In this document: positions 16,741 through 26,070 of the stretch, in pieces
How the letters are laid out: every line of letters begins with the position of its first letter
Position numbering within the stretch: position 1 is the stretch's first letter
Source: Bacteroidota bacterium
GTDB lineage: Bacteria > Bacteroidota > Rhodothermia > Rhodothermales > UBA10348
DNA length: 64,000 nt
Direction: 5' to 3'
Assembly (NCBI GenBank): GCA_022567305.1
Contig: JADFHF010000010.1
Span: forward strand, 1 to 64,000
Program-made: the position numbers and the translations under genes
The notes under the pieces: generated by a model
What the model was told of the DNA's origin: nothing
Seen by the model: the letters and a program-made list of their open reading frames with translations, nothing else
Database searches by the model: none

Positions 16741-17679
16741 TTAGGGCTTCGATTTAACAGAAGCGATGCAACGCACTCTATCTTCATTAAGTTGCTCCAC
16801 AAGCGCTTCAATTCCTTCGAATTTCTTTTCTGAACGAATTCTTGATACGAATTCAACACGGAGTCTGCTTCCATATAAGTCTTCGTCCAGACCCATAATG
16901 TGCACTTCCAGGTGGCGCCCGTCTTCTTCAAAGGTGGGCCTAACGCCAATATTCATCATCCCGGCGTACGACGTGTCGCGATCTTCCAAATAGACCGCCA
17001 CGGCGTAAACGCCGTTTTGGGGGATCACCTTATTCTGGTTTATCGTTCTGAGGTTTGCCGTGGGGAAACCAATTTCACGGCCTCGGCCAATCCCTTTTAT
17101 CACTTCGGCCGTTATTCCGAATCGGTAACCCAAGTAATCACGTGCAAGTGCCATATTTCCCTTCTCCTTTATCGTATGCCGAATGAGCGAAGAGGACACG
17201 ATATCATGATGAAATACTTTCGCAGGGATCACATCCACTGTGAACCGATGGTCTGATGCCATCTCGAGCAGAGTTTTCTCGCTTCCGGTCCGGTCCTGTC
17301 CAAAGTGATGATCGTCGCCAACGACCATCTCCTGCATACCGATACGCTTGATCAGCATATCTACCACAAAATCTTCAGCTCCGGTCTGAGAAAATTCTCG
17401 CGTAAACGGAATGACAACCATACGCTGAATCCCCAATTCTCCCAAGATTGTTGCACGCTCTTCGATGGTAGTGAGAAGCGAAACGGGATCTGGACCCACA
17501 ATTTCACGTGGATGTGGATCAAACGTGACCACCGTGCTGGTCCCCCCCCTTTCCGCACTTCTCTCGAGTAAATGGTCGAGAATCGCCCGGTGCCCCATGT
17601 GAACACCGTCAAATGTCCCTACCGTAACAACAGAAGAATCGTCACGAATCACATCCGCTATGTGCTCGAGAGGGTTCAC
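16741..17679 (-). CDS. ribF: bifunctional riboflavin kinase/FAD synthetase
   Basis: RibF turns riboflavin into FMN and then FAD. The 312-residue protein has the nucleotidyltransferase domain with VGTFDGVHMGHRAIL (21-35) and a C-terminal riboflavin kinase domain with GRGREIGFPTANL and the PQNGVYAV strand. The start is GTG at 17679, overlapping the truB stop as GTGA, so it is translationally coupled to truB. The truB-ribF order is common across bacteria. Confidence 0.95.
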   Translation of the reverse strand: MNPLEHIADVIRDDSSVVTVGTFDGVHMGHRAILDHLLERSAERGGTSTVVTFDPHPREIVGPDPVSLLTTIEERATILGELGIQRMVVIPFTREFSQTGAEDFVVDMLIKRIGMQEMVVGDDHHFGQDRTGSEKTLLEMASDHRFTVDVIPAKVFHHDIVSSSLIRHTIKEKGNMALARDYLGYRFGITAEVIKGIGRGREIGFPTANLRTINQNKVIPQNGVYAVAVYLEDRDTSYAGMMNIGVRPTFEEDGRHLEVHIMGLDEDLYGSRLRVEFVSRIRSEKKFEGIEALVEQLNEDRVRCIASVKSKP

Positions 17680-18404
17680 GACTTTGGAAGTGGCTGTTCC
17701 ATTCGAATGGGAACTCGAGTTTTAAGGTTCTCCAAGCTCCATGCACGATCCACTCCGATGTTGCCGATCCCCGTTCGTCGGAGAGCAATCAAATGCGCAC
17801 CGACTCCAAGCTCTTGCCCCAGTTCATGGGCGATGGATCGAACATAGGTACCCCTCGAGCACGTCATCCTAAAGGGTACGTCGGCACCCTCCAGATCGCC
17901 AAGATCCAACGAGTATACAGAGACATCCCTCGGCGGAGTCGTTACTTGTTCACCGCGTCGGGCCTTTTTGTATAGTCGTTCTCCGTGATGTCGGACCGCC
18001 GAGTAGATTGGGGTGGTTTGTCTTAACGACCCGACAAATTTGGTGGATGCAGCACGTATTTTTTCTGTCGTGAGTCCATCTATGTTTGTCGAAGAGTCGA
18101 CAGGCGTCTCTGCATCGTACGAGGCCGTCGTTTGGCCCATGCGAATGAGACCGTCGTATGACTTCTCCATTTCCATAAATTCCCTCATGCGTTTGGTAGA
18201 AGCTCCGAACAAACAAATGAGAAGACCTGTTGCCATTGGATCCAGGGTCCCCGCATGTCCAATTTTTCGTTGTCCGGTTATTTTCCTGAGCTCGCGTATA
18301 ACGTCGAAGGATGACAGTCCTTTTGTCTTGTCAACCGGTAGAACAACGGAATCCCAAGATGTTGGAAGTTCCGGATAGTAAAAGAGTTCACCACTTGATG
18401 ACAT
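17676..18404 (-). CDS. truB: tRNA pseudouridine-55 synthase
   Basis: TruB makes pseudouridine 55 in the T-loop of tRNAs. The 242-residue protein has VDKTKGLSSFDVIRELRK, KIGHAGTLDPMATGLL with the catalytic Asp, and CSRGTYVRSIAHELG. The C-terminal PUA-like extension is short. It lies 32 bases behind rbfA and overlaps ribF by 4 bases, in the conserved nusA-infB-rbfA-truB-ribF order. Confidence 0.95.
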   Translation of the reverse strand: MSSSGELFYYPELPTSWDSVVLPVDKTKGLSSFDVIRELRKITGQRKIGHAGTLDPMATGLLICLFGASTKRMREFMEMEKSYDGLIRMGQTTASYDAETPVDSSTNIDGLTTEKIRAASTKFVGSLRQTTPIYSAVRHHGERLYKKARRGEQVTTPPRDVSVYSLDLGDLEGADVPFRMTCSRGTYVRSIAHELGQELGVGAHLIALRRTGIGNIGVDRAWSLENLKTRVPIRMEQPLPKS

Positions 18405-18436
18405 GGTCGAGCGGCTGCGGAGGTTAGATCGATGAT

Positions 18437-18811
18437 TTAGGAAACGGCATCCGGGCCCTCCCGCTCTTCATTGATCTTACCGAACAGCTCCTCCAAGCGG
18501 GCAGCCTCGGTTAGGGATTCATCGAGAAAAAAGCGAAGGCTGGGGACAGATTTCAGTTGGTGCCGTATGCGAGCTGCCAAACTGAATCGGATCTGACTGG
18601 CTAAATCCTTCAGGTGCTCCAGAAGAGCTTTTCTTTGCTCATCGCCGTCACCTAAAATGCTTACATACACACTTGCGATAGAAAGGTCATTTGTCACTCG
18701 GACGCCCGTCACCGTAACGAGCGGCTTAAGCTGATCGGAGAAATCCTTGGACAAGATTTCAGCAATCTCTCGCTGAAGCATTCTGGAGACTCTCTCGGTG
18801 CGAATACTCAT
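18437..18811 (-). CDS. rbfA: 30S ribosome-binding factor A
   Basis: RbfA is a KH-like protein that helps mature the 16S rRNA 5' end and is important in cold adaptation. The 124-residue product has the usual size and features: RTERVSRMLQREIAEILSKD at the N-terminus, VTVTGVRVTNDLSIASVYVS, and RHQLKSVPSLRFFLDES. It is 45 bases behind infB. Confidence 0.94.
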   Translation of the reverse strand: MSIRTERVSRMLQREIAEILSKDFSDQLKPLVTVTGVRVTNDLSIASVYVSILGDGDEQRKALLEHLKDLASQIRFSLAARIRHQLKSVPSLRFFLDESLTEAARLEELFGKINEEREGPDAVS

Positions 18812-18856
18812 CTTTCTCCAATAGAATTGAATTGAAATAGACCTGGAACGACGGAT

Positions 18857-21667
18857 CTATACTTCGAGCGTGCGCTTGGTCTCTACGATTTCGTATGCTT
18901 CAATCTGATCACCCACCTTGATGTCATTAAAGTTCTCGATTCCGATTCCACACTCGTACCCATTCTGAACTTCTCTGACGTCGTCTTTGAATCGTCTGAG
19001 CGATGCAAGAGTCCCATCATAAATGACGACATCATCGCGGATCAGGCGAACATTATCAGATCGCTTAATTCGACCGTCCACCACAAAACAGCCAGCAACC
19101 ATTCCGATTTTCGGAACCTTAAACGTCTCACGCACATCCATCACACCGACAATGTTTTCGTGTTTCTCAGGCGTAAGCAGTCCCTCGAGTGCGTCGCGTA
19201 CCTCAGCAATTGCGTGATAAATTACGGAGTAGAGTCGAATATCGATCTCTTCCTTTTCGGCGAGACGGCGGGCACCCAATACGGGTCGGACCTGGAAACC
19301 GATAATAATGGCATTAGACGCAGTCGCAAGCATCACGTCGCTCTCATTGATGGCTCCGACACCTTTATGAATAATATTTACAACCACTTCTTCAGTGGAA
19401 AGCTTCAGTAGAGAATCTGAGAGCGCCTCCACAGACCCCCCTACATCTCCCTTAACAACCAGGTGAAGTTCGCGGAAATCGCCAAGGGCAAGACGTCGAC
19501 CAATTTCGTCGAGAGTGATGTGCTTCCTCTGACGGTGAGCTTGTTCTCTAGATATTTGTTGACGCTTTTGGGCAATAGCTTTCGCTTCTTTCTCATCATC
19601 CATAACAATGAAGGAATCTCCCACGTCTGGCGAACCATCGAGGCCTATAACCTGCGCCGGCATCGCCGGGCCAGCTTCATAAATACGATTATCCCGCTCA
19701 TCAAACATTGCACGGACTCGCCCGAAATAGATGCCGGCGATGAACGCATCTCCCAGCCTTAGGGTACCATTTTGTACGAGGACTGAGGCGACAACACCAC
19801 GTCCTTTCTCGAGCTTGCTTTCGATGACTGTTCCAACGGTGTTTCTGTTAGGATTCGCTTTCAAATCCAGTAACTCAGATTCCAACAAAACCCTGTCCAA
19901 GAGTTCATCAACACCCTTTCCAGTTTTGGCCGAAACCAACTCACACTGCACTTTTCCACCGAACTGCTCTACGAGAACATTTTCATCGGCAAGTTGCTGC
20001 ATGACCCGTTGTTCATTGGCGTCGGACTTATCGATTTTGTTGATGGCGACGACAATGGGTACGTTAGCTGCTCTAGCATGATTAATCGCCTCGACGGTCT
20101 GAGGCATAACCGCATCGTCTGCCGCAACCACTAGAATTACAAGGTCAGTAACCTGAGCCCCTCGCGCACGCATGGCCGTGAAAGCTTCGTGTCCAGGCGT
20201 GTCCAGGAACGTCAGCTCCCTATCGTTTTTGAGCTTTACGTGATAGGCTCCAATATGCTGAGTGATCCCTCCAGCTTCGCCGGCCACCACATTTTCGTTC
20301 CGGATATGATCCAACAGCGAGGTTTTCCCGTGGTCTACGTGACCCATCACGGTGACCACGGCAGATCTTGGTAGAAGGTCTTCGGGTGCATCTTCCTCGA
20401 CGATAATGTCCGAGACGGTGAACTCGCTGATAAATTCAACTTCGTACCCATACTCGTCAGCGACAAAGGTGATTGTGTCAGCATCGAGTCGTTGATTGAT
20501 GGATACGATCATTCCGGCCTCGAAGAGTACACTGATGACTTCCGTAACCGGAACATCCATCAAGTTTGCAAGCTCACCTGTGGAGAGATATTCGGTAAGT
20601 TCGAGGAGCGTTTCGCCTTCTTCCTTCTCGTCCATTTCCCGCTGACGCTCAGCTGCATGATCCTCTCGCTTCTGGCGTCTCCGGCGTTGACGGACACGGC
20701 TCGCGCCCATTTCCAATTCACGAAGGGTTTCCTGAAGCGTTTGTTCGACATCAGCCTCGTCAACCTTCGGTCCCTTCTTTTTCTTGGATTTCTTTTTTGA
20801 GACTTGGCCGTCCGGCTGATCGACCACACCTTTCTGAGGCTTACCTCCTCCACCGATTCTCTTTCTCTTTCGCTTTTTACCTCTCTTTCCAGCCGGGGGT
20901 CGGTCTTCCTCCTTTACCTTCTCAAGGTTAATCGTCCCTAGAATTTTAGTCCCAGCTAGTTTGTAGCGATCGGCAGCCAACAAACCTTCCTGCTCAACTT
21001 GTTCTTCAAGATCCTCGGCAGCTTCTATTGCCCCGTCTGAAGAATCCGGGGCTATGTCCGGTATTGCCTCGTCCGGTTTTGGTACGGCTTCCTCCGCTAG
21101 CATTTCTGTCGACTCTGCTACAATCTCGGCTTGGTCGACTAAAGGTTCGGGCTGTTTGTCGGGCTTTTCTGTCGGTTCAGAGATTACCGGTTCGACCTCG
21201 ACTGGAGCCTCGCCGATCACCTCGGCGACAGTCTCGGAGACCTCGTCAACTTTCGATTCTTCAGAAACTGCTTCCTCAGTATCCTCCTGAACATCTTCCG
21301 GAACGACTTCCGCCTTCAGAGTCTCAACGTATTCGTCTTCAAAGGATGTCGCTTCTTCAGATTCCGCTTCCTCGACGACCGCCTCTTCCTCAGGAATTTC
21401 TTTTTCTACGATTTCGCCCGTTTCCGAGACGACACGCGCAGCACGCTTCTTATCAATTCGGGCTGCCACTACCTTGTCTTCAGCGAATTCCTCGAGAAGA
21501 GCCAGATACGCGTCTTCATTTGTAATAGACGCATTGATTCCCTTGCCAGAAAGGGCATCAGCGAAACCGGCATCTGAAAGGTGCTCAACCAGAGAATCAA
21601 CGGCGATGTTTAACTCGCGCGAAACCCTAAATAAGCGAACTTTCTTAAAATTATCCGTCGTGGACAT
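18857..21667 (-). CDS. infB: translation initiation factor IF-2
   Basis: IF-2 is the GTPase that brings initiator tRNA to the 30S subunit. The 936-residue protein has an IF2_N-like start (VRLFRVSRELNIAVDSLVEH), a long Glu/Val/Pro-rich linker (about 85-240), a basic stretch (GKRGKKRKRKRIGGGGKPQ near 265), and the G domain with VMGHVDHGKTSLLDH (about 437), DTPGHEAF and NKID, followed by domains II-IV. The acidic linker is longer than in many species and resembles those of halophilic Rhodothermota. Operon position between nusA and rbfA is the standard one. Confidence 0.96.
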   Translation of the reverse strand: MSTTDNFKKVRLFRVSRELNIAVDSLVEHLSDAGFADALSGKGINASITNEDAYLALLEEFAEDKVVAARIDKKRAARVVSETGEIVEKEIPEEEAVVEEAESEEATSFEDEYVETLKAEVVPEDVQEDTEEAVSEESKVDEVSETVAEVIGEAPVEVEPVISEPTEKPDKQPEPLVDQAEIVAESTEMLAEEAVPKPDEAIPDIAPDSSDGAIEAAEDLEEQVEQEGLLAADRYKLAGTKILGTINLEKVKEEDRPPAGKRGKKRKRKRIGGGGKPQKGVVDQPDGQVSKKKSKKKKGPKVDEADVEQTLQETLRELEMGASRVRQRRRRQKREDHAAERQREMDEKEEGETLLELTEYLSTGELANLMDVPVTEVISVLFEAGMIVSINQRLDADTITFVADEYGYEVEFISEFTVSDIIVEEDAPEDLLPRSAVVTVMGHVDHGKTSLLDHIRNENVVAGEAGGITQHIGAYHVKLKNDRELTFLDTPGHEAFTAMRARGAQVTDLVILVVAADDAVMPQTVEAINHARAANVPIVVAINKIDKSDANEQRVMQQLADENVLVEQFGGKVQCELVSAKTGKGVDELLDRVLLESELLDLKANPNRNTVGTVIESKLEKGRGVVASVLVQNGTLRLGDAFIAGIYFGRVRAMFDERDNRIYEAGPAMPAQVIGLDGSPDVGDSFIVMDDEKEAKAIAQKRQQISREQAHRQRKHITLDEIGRRLALGDFRELHLVVKGDVGGSVEALSDSLLKLSTEEVVVNIIHKGVGAINESDVMLATASNAIIIGFQVRPVLGARRLAEKEEIDIRLYSVIYHAIAEVRDALEGLLTPEKHENIVGVMDVRETFKVPKIGMVAGCFVVDGRIKRSDNVRLIRDDVVIYDGTLASLRRFKDDVREVQNGYECGIGIENFNDIKVGDQIEAYEIVETKRTLEV

Positions 21668-21710
21668 ACAGTCAGGTTTTTGAGGATTATAACCGGTTCA
21701 AGACAACCGT

Positions 21711-23714
21711 CTAAGCCTCTATTTTCTCTTCTCCTTCTTCCTCGGTATTCTCTGTAGAGCTTGATTCCTCGTCTACATTCTCGGTGCCTTCCGTGTCGTC
21801 GGCCGTAGTCTCGTCACTGTTCTCGGCTTTGGCCTCTTCGCTGTCGTCGGCTTTGACCGCGTCGCCGCTGTCGGCCTTGGCCTCTTCGCTGTCGTCGGCT
21901 TTGACCGCGTCGCCGCTGTCGGCCTTGGCCTCTTCGCTGTCGTCGGCTTTGGCCGCGTCGCCGCTGTCGGCCGTAGTCTCGTCGCTGTTCTCGGCTTTGG
22001 CCTCTTCGCTGTCCTCGTCTTTGACCGCGTCGCCGCTGTCAGCCTTGACCTCTTCGCTGTCGTCGGCCTTGGCCTCTTCGCTATCGTCGGCTTTGGCCGC
22101 GTCGCCGCTGTCGGCCTTGGCCTCTTCGCTGTCGTCGGTCTTGGCCGCGTCGCCGGCGTCGGCTTTGGCCTCTTCGCTGTCGTCGGAGTCAGGGCTTTCC
22201 GGGTCTGATTCTGCAGAAGCTTTGTCCGCAGTTTCAGTCTCCGGGGATTCATCTGCGCCTTCTTCGGATGCACTTTCGCTCGTTTCCTCCTCGGCTGAAG
22301 CGTCATCCTCTTCCGAATCGAGTTTCACATCGGAGTCCGTATCGGAGTCCGCAGCAGAATCCTCCTTGGATTCTGCTTTCTCGTCAATTAATTCTGCGTC
22401 TTCTTTAGGAACCGTCGCTTCGGCACCCTCCACTGGCGGAGTTGCCAATTCTATCTTGTTGCCGTCATCCTCTTCCTCAAACTCGGATCGAATGACATCA
22501 ATCACTGCTGCAGCGATCTCGACGTCAAGCCCCGTCCTGCGGACCAATTCTTCCTTAGAGAGCTCTAGAACCGCACGCGCCGTGTCACACCCGATATCTC
22601 GCAATAGCTGAAGCGTATCGGCATCTATTTCGTCGGCAAACTCCCCAATCTCAACGTCCTCTTCTTTGTCCGAAATCTCTCGATAGACATCGATCTCGTA
22701 TCCTGTAAGCATGGACGCGAGTCGGATATTAATACCGCCCCGGCCAATTGCCTGGCTGACTTCATCCGCTCTTACAACGACCTTTGCTCTTGGAGGATCG
22801 AGGTCATCGTTGATCTGAATCGAGAAGGGATTTGATGGAGACAGCGCGCGTTTGATCAGCTCTTCCTTGCTGTCGGACCACTGAACCACATCAATATTTT
22901 CATTTCCCAATTCTCGTACGACAGCATGAATACGTGAGCCCTTCATTCCGACACACGCCCCTACCGGGTCGATTCGTTCGTCATAACTGATAACAGCCAC
23001 TTTGGCTCGTTCTCCAGGTTCTCTGACGATTTGTTTGATCTCAACAATCCCTTCGTCGATTTCCGGTACTTCGAGCTCAAATAGTCTCTCCATGAACAGC
23101 GGATCTGCGCGACTCACAATAATCTGTGGATTTCCGGCGCTGTCTCGACTGACCTCCTTGATGACCGCGCGGATCATGTCCCCTTTCCTATAGCGGTCAC
23201 GATAGATTTGCTCGCTTCTGGGAAGAATCAATTCCACTTTGTTGTGGATGACGAGAATCTCCCGGCGCCTGATCTGATAGATTTCACCTACGACGACTTC
23301 GCCGACCAGTTCTTGATACCACTCGAAGACATTCTCCTTTTCTATGTCCCGAATACGCTGACTAAACGTCTGGCGCGCCGTCATTACAGCCCGGCGCCCA
23401 AAATCTTTGAAGTCAATCTCTTCGGCCACTTCATCGCCTACCACGAATTCCGGGTCGGTGCGAATTGCGTCGGAATATTCAATTTGTGTAACCGGATCGT
23501 GCAAATCCCAATCCTTTACCACTTCCCTGATATGCAAAATCTGCATATCGCCATGATCTGGATTCAGGATGATCTCGAATGAATCGTCTGATCCATACCT
23601 CTTTTTGATCATTGCCCGAAACACATCCTCAACGATTAATTGAAGGGTATCTCTATCAATTCCCTTTTCATGCGCAATCTCTGCGAATGAAGAAACAAGG
23701 ACTGAACTCTGCAT
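21711..23714 (-). CDS. nusA: transcription factor NusA with a long acidic repeat tail
   Basis: NusA binds RNA polymerase and controls pausing, termination and antitermination. Residues 1-410 contain the N-terminal polymerase-binding domain, the S1 domain, two KH domains (GMKGSRIHAVVRELGNENID and IGRGGINIRLASMLTGYEID) and a helix-hairpin-helix region. The protein continues to 667 residues with about 250 residues of almost only Asp, Glu, Ala, Ser and Lys, including imperfect copies of DDSEEAKADSGDAAKA. Typical NusA proteins of this group end near 410-500. Whether the tail mimics the acidic repeats that contact polymerase in other NusA proteins, or reflects salt adaptation, is unknown. Confidence 0.95.
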   Translation of the reverse strand: MQSSVLVSSFAEIAHEKGIDRDTLQLIVEDVFRAMIKKRYGSDDSFEIILNPDHGDMQILHIREVVKDWDLHDPVTQIEYSDAIRTDPEFVVGDEVAEEIDFKDFGRRAVMTARQTFSQRIRDIEKENVFEWYQELVGEVVVGEIYQIRRREILVIHNKVELILPRSEQIYRDRYRKGDMIRAVIKEVSRDSAGNPQIIVSRADPLFMERLFELEVPEIDEGIVEIKQIVREPGERAKVAVISYDERIDPVGACVGMKGSRIHAVVRELGNENIDVVQWSDSKEELIKRALSPSNPFSIQINDDLDPPRAKVVVRADEVSQAIGRGGINIRLASMLTGYEIDVYREISDKEEDVEIGEFADEIDADTLQLLRDIGCDTARAVLELSKEELVRRTGLDVEIAAAVIDVIRSEFEEEDDGNKIELATPPVEGAEATVPKEDAELIDEKAESKEDSAADSDTDSDVKLDSEEDDASAEEETSESASEEGADESPETETADKASAESDPESPDSDDSEEAKADAGDAAKTDDSEEAKADSGDAAKADDSEEAKADDSEEVKADSGDAVKDEDSEEAKAENSDETTADSGDAAKADDSEEAKADSGDAVKADDSEEAKADSGDAVKADDSEEAKAENSDETTADDTEGTENVDEESSSTENTEEEGEEKIEA
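21796..22186 (-). repeat. 48-base tandem repeat inside nusA
   Basis: The DNA for the NusA tail is a degenerate tandem array of about eight units, period 48 bases with some 24- to 30-base partial units, encoding variants of DDSEEAKADSGDAAKA. Units differ by in-frame swaps (AVK/AAK, ENSDETT). The array is likely to vary in length between strains through slippage or recombination. It also creates long open shadow frames in the other five frames. Confidence 0.85.
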
Positions 23715-23796
23715 TGGCTTACTTAATTGCCTTACTTATTTGCATAATTTAATTCGGTCATCCCCGACCGCTCGAACGATCTCACTCCCCGAATTT

Positions 23797-24282
23797 TTAC
23801 CAGGGCATGACAATTCGAGCCTCATCAATTTCTTCGAACGTAATCGTCATTATTTCGCCGGAGTCTAACTCCAGAACAACATCCTGGTCAGACGAAGAAA
23901 CGAGTTGTCCCCTCTCCTTGACTGAGTGAGCACCAGACGACGTCGGCCGAATCTGAACCTCAATCGTTTTCCCCGTATGCTGATGATATTGTCGTGGATT
24001 CATTAGCGCTTTTTGCTCACCGGGAGAAGACACGTTTAGGTGATATTTCCCTCGAATAAAATCTTCCGACTCCAATAAAAAGAAAAGTTGTTTGCTGATC
24101 AATGCGAGAACATCCACATTTACGCCCTGGTCGCCGTCTACGAAGACTTCGACGACACGGGAGCCCTGGCGACCTCGTACAACGACATCAACCAGGAATA
24201 CATCTAGTCCCTGCATCGCCTCAAGTGCGAGACGCTGAATCTTGGATTCGATATTTATCTCTGCCTTTATTCCCGTCACCAT
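23797..24282 (-). CDS. rimP: ribosome maturation factor RimP
   Basis: RimP is needed for 30S maturation. The 161-residue protein has the two-domain layout with VFLVDVVVRGRQGSRVVEVFVDGDQGVNVD, LNVSSPG and a C-terminal SH3-like domain (VVLELDSGEIMTITFEEIDEARIV). I chose the ATG at 24282; the frame begins at a TTG at 24294 that falls inside the T-run of a terminator. It is the first gene of the nusA-infB operon, preceded by two tandem terminators. Confidence 0.92.
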   Translation of the reverse strand: MVTGIKAEINIESKIQRLALEAMQGLDVFLVDVVVRGRQGSRVVEVFVDGDQGVNVDVLALISKQLFFLLESEDFIRGKYHLNVSSPGEQKALMNPRQYHQHTGKTIEVQIRPTSSGAHSVKERGQLVSSSDQDVVLELDSGEIMTITFEEIDEARIVMPW

Positions 24283-24292
24283 GCTATTCTGC

Positions 24293-24328
24293 AAAAAACG
24301 CCCGTTCCGGTTTTTACTCGGACGGGCG
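24293..24328 (-). terminator. strong intrinsic terminator directly before rimP
   Basis: On the minus strand, CGCCCGT plus CCG pair with CGG plus ACGGGCG (arms 24319-24328 and 24299-24309, one bulged base) around an A-rich loop, followed by TTTTTT at 24298-24293. Only 10 bases separate the T-run from the rimP ATG. Because a promoter lies upstream, it would have to be read through for rimP-nusA-infB to be expressed, which points to attenuation or antitermination. Confidence 0.75.
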
Positions 24329-24350
24329 CCACCTACTTCCTTTCAGCAAC

Positions 24351-24378
24351 AAAAAAGGGCGGCATCGTGCCCCCCTTT
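24351..24378 (-). terminator. first of two tandem terminators ahead of rimP
   Basis: On the minus strand AAAGGGGGGC pairs with GCCGCCCTTT (10-bp stem with one mismatch, loop ACGAT), followed by a run of six T's, TTTTTTGTT. It lies 91 bases after the nadB stop and just after the putative rimP promoter. It could simply end nadB transcription, or form part of a two-step attenuator. Confidence 0.7.
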
Positions 24379-24391
24379 CACCGTAGCCAAC

Positions 24392-24421
24392 AATATACAC
24401 CGAATTCAGCTCGTTGTCCAA
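24392..24421 (-). promoter_or_regulatory. putative sigma-70 promoter for rimP-nusA-infB
   Basis: On the minus strand a TTGGAC -35 (24421-24416) and a TATATT -10 (24397-24392) are separated by 18 bases. Start of transcription would be near 24385, placing both terminators in the leader. This is the best-matching promoter in the nadB-rimP gap. It has not been tested against alternatives by computation. Confidence 0.5.
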
Positions 24422-24468
24422 CACACGACCGTCATCAAATCATGTGGAAACGTTGAACAAAAACAGCA

Positions 24469-26058
24469 TCAGAGTAGCGTAGGAGTCGTTTCTTCCTGTC
24501 TGAGTTCAGGGTAATCACTCATGTAGTGCAACCCTCGACTCTCTTTTCTGGACTGGGAACTGCGGATAATGAGATAAGCCACCGCAATCATATTTCGAAG
24601 CTCACATAAAGGAGCAGAAACACGCGATTTCTTAAAAAAATCCTCTGTCTCCTCGTAGAGAAGTCTCGTTCGTCTAAAAGCCCTGTCCAATCGTAATTCT
24701 GATCTCACGATGCCGACATAGTCCCACATCACACGCCTCAGTTCTTCCCTGTTGTGAGAAACAAGCACCCACTCCTGAGGATTCTCCGTGCCGCTTTCAT
24801 CCCAGTCCGGAATGTCTTCTCTCCAATTCGAATTTCTACGGATCTCGAGAGCATGTTGGACCGCGCGATGGCCAACGACAAGGGCTTCGAGTAGAGAGTT
24901 GCTAGCGAGGCGGTTTGCTCCATGCAGACCCGTACAGGCTACTTCACCGCAAGCAAGCAGGCGCTCGATGGACGACTGACCGTTCAAATCCGTTTTGACA
25001 CCTCCACACATATAGTGCGCCGCCGGTACGACCGGTATAGGATCTTTAGAGATGTCAATACCCACCGACAGGCAGGTAGAAAAAATCGTAGGGAAACGGG
25101 TTTGGAGAAAATCTTTGTTATGGTGGCTAACGTCCAGAAGGGCGTGGGTGTTGCCACTTATCTTTAGTTGTTCATCAATGGCCCGCGCTACAATGTCCCG
25201 CGATGCCATCTCACCTCGCTCGTCGTAGTCGTCCATGAAGCGCCGACCGTCGAGGTCAGTAAGAATGGCTCCTTCGCCCCGTACTGCCTCTGAGATCAGA
25301 AAGGCACTGGAATCTTCGTGGTAGAGTGTGGTCGGATGGAACTGTACGAACTCCAGATTTTCGAGGCGGGCTTTCGCCCGGTAAGCCATCGCGATCCCGT
25401 CTCCTGTTGCAACTACGGGATTCGTTGTGTGCTGATAAACCTGGCCGGCTCCGCCAGCCGCGAGCAGTGTCACTTTGGCGAGGATCTTTTTAACTCGAGC
25501 AGCATGGTCATCCAAAACGTATGCCCCAAAACAGTGCGTGGTTCTCCCGGCTCGGGTCTGCTGTTCTACAAGATGGTGTTCTGTGATCAGCTCCAGAGCA
25601 AAATGGTGTTCCAGAATCAGGATATTCTTGTGGGTCCTTACCCGTTCAAGAAGAGACCGCTCCACCTCCTTGCCGGTCGCGTCGGCGGCGTAAACAATTC
25701 GATTCTCCTGATGGCCTCCCTCACGACCGAGCAGAAACGTGTTTTCATCCGATTTCGAAAATTTGGCCCCAAGCCTTTCCAGGGCTTCGATGCGTGCCGG
25801 GCCATCTTGAATAATAACCCGGACCACGTTAGGGTCGCATAGTCCGGCTCCGGCGTGAATGGTATCCTCAATATGCTTCTCAAAAGAATCGGTATCACCT
25901 AGCACGACCGCGATCCCACCCTGCGCATAATTCGTATTGGATTCGACCGGCTCTTTCTTCGTTACGATGACCACGGTGCCAAACGAAGCCGCTTTGAGCG
26001 CGAACGTCAGCCCTGCGGCGCCGCTACCAATTACCAGAAAATCGAATCGATCGTCCAT
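24469..26058 (-). CDS. nadB: L-aspartate oxidase
   Basis: NadB oxidises L-aspartate to iminoaspartate, the first step of de novo NAD synthesis. The 529-residue flavoprotein has the FAD loop GSGAAGLTFAL (11-21), NTNYAQGGIAVVL, the substrate region EFVQFHPTTLY, and AAHYMCGGVKTDLNGQSS. The C-terminal helical domain of the succinate dehydrogenase/NadB family is complete. nadA and nadC are not in the window. It is 12 bases behind prfB. Confidence 0.93.
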   Translation of the reverse strand: MDDRFDFLVIGSGAAGLTFALKAASFGTVVIVTKKEPVESNTNYAQGGIAVVLGDTDSFEKHIEDTIHAGAGLCDPNVVRVIIQDGPARIEALERLGAKFSKSDENTFLLGREGGHQENRIVYAADATGKEVERSLLERVRTHKNILILEHHFALELITEHHLVEQQTRAGRTTHCFGAYVLDDHAARVKKILAKVTLLAAGGAGQVYQHTTNPVVATGDGIAMAYRAKARLENLEFVQFHPTTLYHEDSSAFLISEAVRGEGAILTDLDGRRFMDDYDERGEMASRDIVARAIDEQLKISGNTHALLDVSHHNKDFLQTRFPTIFSTCLSVGIDISKDPIPVVPAAHYMCGGVKTDLNGQSSIERLLACGEVACTGLHGANRLASNSLLEALVVGHRAVQHALEIRRNSNWREDIPDWDESGTENPQEWVLVSHNREELRRVMWDYVGIVRSELRLDRAFRRTRLLYEETEDFFKKSRVSAPLCELRNMIAVAYLIIRSSQSRKESRGLHYMSDYPELRQEETTPTLL

Positions 26059-26070
26059 GAGAGCGCCGGG

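Noticed and set aside
21784-22611. 275-residue Ser/Ala-rich plus-strand frame
   Set aside because: It is the antisense shadow of the simple NusA repeats; its composition follows from the repeat and no start signal supports it.
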